Shown one piece after another: positions 45,090-64,000 of a stretch of DNA of 64,000 nucleotides (the first letter of the stretch is position 1; each line of letters starts with the position of its first letter). The notes beneath the pieces were generated by a model. It searched no databases. It was given only the letters and a program-made list of their open reading frames with translations, and was not told where the DNA came from. Source of the DNA: Thamnaconus septentrionalis. Its lineage: Eukaryota > Chordata > Actinopteri > Tetraodontiformes > Monacanthidae. A program made the position numbers and the translations under genes. The DNA lies in the NCBI GenBank assembly GCA_009823395.1, contig CM020506.1:21872001-21936000 (forward strand), in the 5' to 3' direction.

Positions 45090-47440
45090 CATCAACAACA
45101 TGCTCGGCGCCTTTCTCTCAGAAACAATACGTCTTAATTCGTCCATGCGTTAAGCTATGCGGGGTTTCTCCTCCCCAGATATGAGTCACAGTGTCCACTG
45201 TTCTCTCTGTGTGCTTGTTGTTAAAGAGAACCTAGTTTCAGGCGAGGGGTTAAAGGTCAGCACTCACCCACGGCTGATAAAAAAAAAAAAAAAAGTTATT
45301 GGGATGAAGCAACGAGAGAATGTTGAGCCAATTTCAAGTTTACAACGCCATTTTATTGTTTCAGGAGTTTGGTATGCGACATACTCGTTAAAACATGTTA
45401 AATCATCATTCCATCTATGTTTGATCAACCAGCACCTATATCTCGAGAGCAAATAGACATTAAAAAAAAAATGATAATGACATAACGTCAGAAGAAGGAA
45501 CTGAGAGGTTCACTTGTCTTGTTTGTGAACACAAACCTTTGGCTACTATGTGGAATTGGAGTGCACACTTGCTTTTAGGACGTACATTGTTCAACAAATG
45601 TTATTTTATACAAGTTTAGGGGAAATGCAAGTGTGTCTTTGGCTGGGTGTGTTGAACAGATGCAATACACCTTTTTTGTATTTAAGTTTGCTTGAAGTCA
45701 CAAATATAAATAAAGCACAAAAAGAATAGACGTTGATTTTGGTAACACTTTAACTCGCTATCAATGTGATTGGGAAGATCTTGGCTCTTTATTAGTTATT
45801 ATAAACCACTTATTAATGCCATGTTCTGCGTGTTCATATCCTAGCACCAGTAAGCCGCTAAATCTTCCCTCAAATTCAGAATTATTTCTTAGGATTACAG
45901 ATGGGTATAAGGTTAGGCAGCCCTATTTCCTAATCCTAATCCCACTCCTAACCCTACTTCATCATTAATAAAAGTTGAATAAGTGTGTAAAGTGTTCTAA
46001 AGTGTTATCAAATTTTCACAGAATTGCCGATTGCAATAAACATTAAAAATAAACTTGCAGCTGCCTCTGGCCAGAGTGTGTTTTCTATGTGGTTTGACTC
46101 ACAAACCTCAGCACTGTGATTGTTTGTTTGTGAAAACCAGTCTGTCCCCACCCTGCTCTACATTTGAATGACTTACATTTCCTGCTATGTCGTGATTCTT
46201 GTTAATCCTCGCAAATGTTTTTATGGTGCTCTCTCATCAATGGCGCTATAATTCTCTGCCCCACTTTTCTTTGCAAGAGTTCACGAGCACTCCTTGACTT
46301 TTGCTGAAAGTTTTGCTGCCTTCCGTCGTCGGCAGTTGAAGGATATGCAAATGTGTCAGACTCGTGTCTCTAGGTGCAGTGCAGCAGTGTCATCCACAAA
46401 CTGGTGATCTTGCAAGGGTGCGGCTGTGCGCCTCTTTCCATTGCTGACCTGAGTAAACATTTCCCTGTGGCAGTGGTTAGGCTACAAGCGAAAGCAAAAC
46501 TGCAGCTGTTTCTTTGAGCAGTTAAAAATTTTTTTTTTTGCTCACCAATATGTTGCCAAGGAATCGCCCTTAAGCTTATCTATAGTTACATTGGAGTGGT
46601 TTAGCCATTTAAAGGTAAACAAACCACTGATGAATGGGCCGTGTAAATGAACCACTGCTGCTGTAAAACTCCACTGTAAAAGTACATTCATTAACAGGAA
46701 CTAAATTATTACCAAGTAATGATACATGAACCTAAAATTCTGCTCTGATGATCGTTTTTGCGTAGTCATGTTTAATCTGTGTCACGGTAGGTAAATACAG
46801 TCAAAAGTTGCCGACAACTTGAAAAGTAGGTTCAGTCCAAAGTCTCACTGCTATCACTTTACAGCTGGCTGATGCTGTCATGGTTGTACCAGATGCCAAA
46901 GACACAGCTTTAAGGAGCCACAGAGAAGAGTTCTTCCAGTAAAGTCTGCTGGCTGTGCTCGGTGTTGACTGGGGAGGCTCTTCAGCATTATCATTGAAAG
47001 AAATCCTTTTTGTGGCGCAATCTTTTTGTGAATATTTTTTTTTTTAAAGGGCTCTTCTTTGTATGAACTCTGGCCTTGTTATGGTCTTTCATAATGACAA
47101 TGTGCTCACAGCTTGTAGTTGAGCTTCTACCCAGCAATCGAGAGGCTCAACATGGAGTGCAAGTTTGAACAGGTTGCACTTGTGCATAACTGTGCAAGCG
47201 CATATTTGCTACCACCCTGTGGAATGTGTTTTGTGTCACTTGACGGCGTTGTAAAAAAAAACAAAAAGAAAAAACACAGGTGAACTGATCGGGGGTGTGG
47301 GGGGTGGATTGTGGTTTCCCACAGAAACCACAACTTCCATCTGTCCAAGAAGCAATTTGTCGCTTGAAATCACCCGCTAAACAGCGGCGTCAGTGCGGTT
47401 GTACTGCTGCGACAGCCTTGCTTTACCTGAACAGTGTGAT
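45090..47440. other. LIMA1 first intron, distal part
   Basis: No conserved exon seen. Vertebrate LIMA1 has an alternative internal promoter for the alpha isoform; no specific counterpart can be pointed to here. Confidence 0.4.
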
Positions 47441-47447
47441 GAAAGCG

Positions 47448-47487
<40 letters not shown>
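47448..47487. repeat. (GT)n microsatellite at LIMA1 acceptor
   Basis: About 20 gt units ending eight bases before the ttcag acceptor of the first coding LIMA1 exon. Confidence 0.95.
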
Positions 47488-47488
<1 letters not shown>

Positions 47489-47516
47489 GTTTCAGGTACT
47501 CCGATAGCTGGCAGAG

Positions 47517-57992
<10,476 letters not shown>

Positions 57993-59175
57993 AGCGCCTC
58001 TTCCAGTCGGCTTGTGACTCGTTTCATTTCTCTCAGATGTAGATCACAAGCATTAGCCTAGCCAAGATTTTTAACAGCGTTATAGTAGAGATGCACAAAC
58101 ATGCAAATTGCATTTGTCTATTTTTATGTATATTTGCAAGTGAACTGCCTTTAATTCGTCATTGTGAAACATCCTTGTATTTTCAAACACATACTGCTGG
58201 GTTTCTCACTCCGTTGGACAGAGGCGGCCCCCTGCTGATCAGACCCAGCACTGTCACAGGCGCGTCTTGAGCTGCTGTTTGACAAAAAATATCTGGCACC
58301 TTTTTTAATCCATCCACCCACACGCACAACTATGGTCAAATTAGAGTTGACACAGTTTTTATAAAGCACAAAAAACATCATCTGTTTTTTTTTAACCTTA
58401 GTAAACATACATTATACATCTGTAAATTATTTCATTAGGGAAGAGGAGTCCACCAGCAGTGTATTTGAGGAGAGTAGTTTCAGAATCTGTTCATGTTTGA
58501 CACTGGCAACTTGTCCAGGGTGTCACCTGGGTGTCACTGGGTGGGAGAATTGGCATTAGAAAATGGATTTATTAGATTTTCACAAACTTCAACTGTCAAG
58601 TAATAGAATCTGGCAAAGCGTGTGAATGAGAATGAGTTGAGCCAATTGAAGGTCACAATGTCAGGACGCAAACTTCACAGCTTCATCTGCCCTGAGGATG
58701 TTGATTTATTTCCACAAGCAAAAGAAAAAAAATGAAAACGTTACGTGCCATCCTGCAGGTGGCAGTCTTGGTTCGGTAAAATGCAACTGGAAAAAACTGT
58801 AGCAGTCTCACTAACTTGACAAGTCAGATTTTTTTCTCTCTCTCTTCAACATCAAAATGCTTTACGCCTCTTCCAGGACCTGTACTAATAGTACTGTTAT
58901 ACAATGATGATGGACGGAGGAATGAACAAGGTTTCTACTGATGCTTTCTGTCTTTTACATTATATTAGATATCATCTCATCAGGCCTGGATCTGAGTGTT
59001 TTAAATGTGATTCATTTTATATTGCTTGTAAGCATTGTGTATTTTTTTTAAATGCTGGTAAATGTTTGCACTGCAGAATTATCTTTTTTTAAAGGAATAT
59101 TTTGCATAATGTCACTTTGGGCAATGGAGTCTTAACTATTGATACAAATAAAAATAAATCATTGAGAATGTTGAA
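57993..59175 (+). other. lima1: LIMA1 3' UTR
   Basis: Follows the TAG stop. Two overlapping polyadenylation signals, AATAAA, at 59147-59152 and 59153-59158, give a UTR of about 1.2 kb. A small SINE-like scrap (acttgtccagggtgtcacc) lies near 58508-58530. Confidence 0.6.
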
Positions 59176-61220
59176 AGAACCTGACAGCCTCTTTTGTTCC
59201 AGTATTGATTGCACATATTGATGAGACATAACAAACTAGACACACACAGACACAAAAGCAGCAAAGACAGTCAATTGTGTGGAGCATGTAAATGTTTATT
59301 TTCTACTGTTTTCATGTCATTTTTTTAATTGCTTTTCAGTAAGATGAAATGAAAAAGCAACTTCACAGGAAGTACAGAAAGCCTGGATCAAGAATCTAAG
59401 ACATGATTGTGTTAAATTGGCACGGCGACATCCCGACCTTGGAGAAGTGGGACGTCGACGGAGAGAAGACAAGTGCACTTCGAAGTCAGACAAGGCACGG
59501 CATTCCATCAGACACACTTAGCAGCAATTAAACAGGAACAGTCATGTTGCTGACCAGAAGACGCCGCCAACCCTCATTATTACACAAAACGAAAAACACA
59601 AGACTGTGATTGATTTGCAGTTTCACGAGTGACGTCCTTGAGAAGTCCAAGTGTAAACAACCTTCATCCGTGTTGACTGCCAGCACCCGGCAGCAGGTGG
59701 CGCACTGCTGCTTAAAGATTAGGAGTGTATGTTTGCACTGAAGTTTCAAAGCAAGTCTGCTCATTCAAGGCCGTATCACAGCATCAATTCAACGGGCATC
59801 AAATCAAATCAATCACTATAGCTGATAAAAGTCGACCATTGTGATTTTTTGGGGGTTGTGTTGTCCATTGTCACAAAGCCAGACTAAACCAGAAAGTGCT
59901 TTTTATCTGTACTGCTCAGTATCATTTTCAAATTTGGTGTAGCAAAAAAAAAAATAAAGTGAAAAAGAATCTGTTATTATACCTTTATACAGTTATTGAG
60001 GTAAAACAGACATTTGATATCTTTACAGACTTCAATAACAAGGTGTGTATATATATATATATATGTATACATGTATACATATATGTATACATGTATACAT
60101 ATATATATCAGACCAAGTATTTGGCAATTGATGACTACAACATTGCAGCATTATTACAACAGAAACAAACGAGGACTTTAGTTCTGGGTTTTTTTCTTAC
60201 ACCTGAGAGCAATAAACATTACAATATGGCTTCATTTTGATCATCGACCCCTGGTGCTCACTCATAGTCGAGCAACAGAAGAATTTGCAAGATTTTAATC
60301 CCAAATCATCAACACTTAGGGCTCCAACATTCAAGAGGACTTGTCGTTGGGGATTGTCCATTTTGGGACATTGACTAGAACTGCATCCAATCCTTCAGCA
60401 ATATAGCTTGAAAATGACACGTCAGTTCATCCAAAGGCTTATCACAGGTTGCTCTGCTTGTATGTCAGCATTGCAGGCAAACTTCTGATCAAAAACCAAC
60501 TATAACAACACAGGGGGCTAGTGAATAGCTATGTGTTTGTGTCAAGTGTATTGGTATTATCCAAAACACCTTGACTACTATCACCAAAAAAATATTTCTC
60601 CTTACCATATAGCTTAGTCCAAACCCTTTAGTTTGTGATTGTGACAGCTTCAATTACAGCACTCTAATTAAAGCAGGTGGAGAAAAAAAGAAAAAAAAAA
60701 GATCAAACCTGCATGAAAAGACAGCAGCTTTTCAAAACACAAAACAACACAAAGCACAGATTGAAATTTAATTTGATTAAAAAGCCATTAACATTGGTTT
60801 GGATTTCATTTCAACACATTGTTATTGCATGAATCACCTCATATTATTCAATGCCTGTGGCTTCCGCAGCTGCCAGTAGCTGTGACGGCTCCCCGGTCAG
60901 GGCAAGCACCTACATGGCAGCGAACGAAGCGGCTTCAGACGCGTCATTTAGCTCACGGGGGCAGTGTTTCCTGTCACCACGAGGTGTCAGTAACGCACCG
61001 GTAGAGCTCCCTGCGGCAAGGTGCAACTGCAGAGAGCCGCTTTCGCGACTACCCGGATGATGTTCGGTGGTTGACCTGTTGTGGTTGTTTGAATGTCTTT
61101 TTGAACATGGACTTTGTTCTACTCTACTATGTAAGTGGTCATTTTACTGAATGTAAAACTTCAATTAAGAAAATAGTGTCATACCGTCCTTTGGTTTCTT
61201 GTTAAACCGTTTGCTTAAAG
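59176..61220. other. Region between convergent LIMA1 and SPRYD3
   Basis: No conserved exon seen. Part could be a long SPRYD3 3' UTR if distal polyadenylation is used. Contains the AT/atgtat tract at 60046-60108. Confidence 0.4.
60046..60108. repeat. (AT)n / atgtatac repeat
   Basis: Alternating purine-pyrimidine tatata and atgtatac units. Confidence 0.85.
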
Positions 61221-61494
61221 AGCCCTTTTATTTTGTTTTGTTTTTTTTGTTGTTTTTTTTGGCACGGCACTGTGACATACACAACTCGTCATTTCCAACC
61301 GTGCACAGACTTCCCATCCACTGGAGTTCCGTTTTCAAGTACAATGGTGAAGCCTGAACGCTGCGGAGGTATTGGGGCGAGGACGGGGGTGGAGGTGGTG
61401 GGAAGGGAGCGGAGGGAGAGGGGGGCAAGGATTCACTGTCGGGTCCCGTCCCTGCTCTGGTTTTGCACAACTCACTTCCTGGTTCCTCCTCTGC

Positions 61495-62588
61495 TCAACC
61501 ACTCAGCGGGTGCAGGTCCACCCTCACCTTCTCCCCGCTGCTCATCATTCCAATGGTGGGGAACAAGCCCCCGACAGGTAGTCTCAGCTCCCGGCGGCCC
61601 ACCACCTTCCCGTTCCGGGTGAAAAACACCTGTTCAACCCAGCAACAGCGTTAGCATTAGCGTTAGCATCTCTTTTGCTGTCTAAACGTTTTTTTTTTGT
61701 TTTTTATCAATATTGTTTTAATTGTTTATTTATTTATTTAACCTGTGAAGCACTTTGGGTTGCATTGTTTTGTTTTTTTGCATGAAAAGTACTATATAAA
61801 TAAAGTTTGAATTTGAATTTATTGACGCACCTTACCACGACTTTCCTGGCGTCCGAATCCTCGGCCTCAGCCTCAGCCTCCTCCTCCTCTTCCTCCTCTT
61901 CATCCCGGACGTACATGTCGTTCTGCACCTCGTTGGGTTTGGGACTGGCGTCGAAGTCCCAGTCGTCCGCCTCGTCTGACAGAGACGCGCGGAAAAAAGG
62001 AGAACGTGGGCGGGCTGTTCGCGGCACCACAGGGTGCGACACACACACGCGACGCGACGCTCACCTGCGCTGTCCTGGCAGAAGTCGCGCGGGAACATGA
62101 TCCCGCAGCCCATGATGTCCCCTTCAAAGCAGCGCGGTCCAAACGGGACGCCGACGCCGCTACCATGGAACAGCTTCCCGTCATCTGGAAGGCATCAGTG
62201 TTGAGCGCGCGACGTCTCACGGGACAAGATGTTGCTGCTCCAAACATTTATACAAATCTCTTTTTGGACTGAGTCACTGAGTCACTGAGTTCTTTGGACC
62301 ATTTGGACCATTTCAATCCTGGACGCAATTAGAAGTCAGAGCGGACCTCCATAATTCAAACGGCAGGAGTAAACCAGGAACAGACACAAAGGAAAACATG
62401 TGTCAAACTCCCAGCTACGACAACAAATACTTAGGGATTGTGTGGATGGTCCTTATTAACACAGCGTCCAGGCCCACAGCGAGCAGAAGTAAATATTGCC
62501 AGTGCTCGGTAAATGTGGTTGCGTGCTCACCTGCATGATAAGCAATAGAGCCTCTGCTCCAGCCTGGGTGTCTGTTTTTCGGGTAATC
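61495..62588 (-). CDS. spryd3: SPRYD3, SPRY-domain protein (last four coding exons)
   Basis: SPRY domains are protein-interaction modules; the specific partner of SPRYD3 is poorly defined. Exons in transcript order: 62531-62588, 62065-62184, 61836-61975, 61495-61629 (stop TGA 61495-61497); all phases agree. Reads NRHPGWSRGSIAYHA, then DDGKLFHGSGVGVPFGPRCF and GDIMGCGIMFPRDF, an acidic insert (DDWDFD, then eight consecutive Glu and EAEAED), then KVVVFFTRNGKVVG, GLFPTIGMMSSGEKV and DLHPLSG at the C terminus. This matches the C-terminal SPRY region of SPRYD3. The 5' part is not recognised in the remaining 1.4 kb and should lie beyond the window. A minus-strand AATAAA at 61227-61232 lies about 265 bases past the stop. 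Confidence 0.92.
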
Positions 62589-63940
62589 CTGCACATCAAG
62601 AGAAGATTTTATTATTTTCATTTCATTTATTAAATAGATCAGCAAGAAGGCCGAATCAACTTTTAATGCATCGTGGAGGGAAAACTTCAGACAGGTGCTG
62701 AAAAGACTCAATACGAGTCCAATACAATTTAATACAGATAATGTGTTTATACATCTGATTTAAAAAAAAAACAAACATAGAAAAACAAAATAATTGATCA
62801 TCTTTACTGATGATGGCACAAAAAAAACGTCCAAACTGTATTGACTGAAGTTGAATGATTATATTCTAACCCGTGTTAAGACATATTGCGTCAAAGATGA
62901 CAGCTTTTCATTCTGAACTCTTTGAAGTTTTCCACTACAGTGTAGTTTATTTGGACCAACTTTACCAAACTGAAACATATTTAAATCTTGGCAATAAACA
63001 AAAACAGCAAAGTGATCGCGCCGATCACTGATCGGTGTTTTTCTAGCACCCATCACAAAAGAGAAACCTAGAATAAACCAAACACAGAGGTGAGGAGCTG
63101 CTGCGGTGACGCCTTCGTACTGGCATTTGCTCTTCTTTTTATCGCTTAGATCAAGGTGGAAGACTGCTGACGTCACGTTGGGCATGAGCTCGAGATGGGA
63201 AGAAAAAATATTAGCAGCGGGAAAACGCGCAAAGTAGGGAGAAGTTCTAACAATTTTCCTGAATCTTCCCTCGGGCGACCGAAAAAATAAAATAAAATAC
63301 TGAAAGCGCCTCAACAAAAGCTCCTTCATCCAAAACGCACTGCAGCTACCAAGCGGGTGAGACAGTAACTATTGACTATTAGGCCGAGACACAGGGAGAC
63401 ACTGTTGTTGTGATAGCCTAGCAGTGAGAGGTAATGCTTCCCATCAGCAGGCTGATGCCTCTTGGACGGAATACAACCTCAGGAATGGCCCTTTGACGGA
63501 TTTATAATGCTCCAGCAGAACCAAAGGCACATTGAAAAAAACATGTCTTGGAAAAACGTCAGCAAAATGATAGTGCGCCGTTCTGGTTGCCATCTGACCC
63601 GGGGGCTCAACAGGCCAACACATGGTAACTAATAGCAGAGGAGGGAGGTGGGTGGCGGTGCGGGAGCTGCGTATTAATGGCGAGTGCCATCGTGACTGGC
63701 AAAAACAGCAACGTGGGAGCAAAACGTGGCCCTGGAGAGACGGCCGACCTTCGTGACAGCAGCCTTCGCTGGTCTTCTTTTGATCCAGATGAGTCTGCAT
63801 TCGATTTATTTGCATGTATATTTTTAAGTATTTGTTTTTAATTGCAAAATGTATTCATATTTGTGATATGATTTAACCTTATTTCTGTGAAGAGTAAAGT
63901 GCGTTTGTGAACTTCGAAAATTGCTTGTGTTATTACACAA
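62589..63940. other. Probable SPRYD3 intron
   Basis: The coding exon at 62588 begins in phase 0 and needs an upstream exon. No further SPRYD3 exon was recognised here. Confidence 0.4.
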
Positions 63941-63952
63941 GTGTTATTACAA

Positions 63953-64000
63953 TGATAATAATAATAATAATAATAGTAATAATAGTAATAATAATAATGA
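63953..64000. repeat. (AAT)n microsatellite
   Basis: About 15 aat units with agt interruptions, running to the window end. Confidence 0.95.

Overview
This window looks like nuclear DNA from a ray-finned (teleost) fish. The genes have spliced vertebrate architecture with short introns, and microsatellites are very dense ((CA)n, (GATA)n, (AAT)n, (CT)n). Dispersed repeats of fish type are present: a tRNA-derived SINE-like element, a TTAA-flanked MITE and decayed LINE fragments. Five genes are recognisable. Their human counterparts all lie on chromosome 12q13: CALCOCO1, SMUG1, ZNF740, LIMA1 and SPRYD3. All identifications come from reading the translated exons against remembered family sequences; no database search was run.

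Layout. About 1.9-8.0 kb (minus): a CALCOCO1-like autophagy/coactivator coiled-coil gene with an N-terminal SKICH domain, twelve phase-consistent exons and an unresolved 3' end. 11.1-12.5 kb (minus): SMUG1, a two-exon uracil-DNA glycosylase with both catalytic motifs intact. 17.3-39.7 kb (minus): ZNF740. 44.5-59.2 kb (plus): LIMA1/EPLIN, nine coding exons, with its single LIM domain split over two exons. 61.2-62.6 kb (minus): the last four coding exons of SPRYD3, convergent with LIMA1; the rest of SPRYD3 lies beyond the window. The remaining sequence is introns, UTRs, repeats and apparently empty intergenic DNA.

The standout feature is ZNF740. The core gene reads as the expected three-finger protein (about 239 aa). 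Between the exon for finger 1 (35753-35870) and the exon for finger 2 (17625-17743) there are 18 additional tandem exons. Each is exactly 84 bp, phase 1 at both ends, bounded by AG/GT, and encodes one complete 28-residue C2H2 finger related to finger 2. None of the 18 carries a stop or frameshift. Any number of cassettes can be included without breaking the frame, so the locus could make proteins with 3 to 21 fingers, or use the exons alternatively as Dscam does. The predicted base-contacting residues are almost invariant, so the variable property would be finger number and spacing rather than the base recognised. Part of the array expanded recently as a two-exon unit of about 1.6 kb that carried a MITE with it.

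A second notable point is LIMA1: it reads correctly only if five single bases are missing, all in G/C runs. This suggests homopolymer under-calling in the assembly rather than a dead gene.
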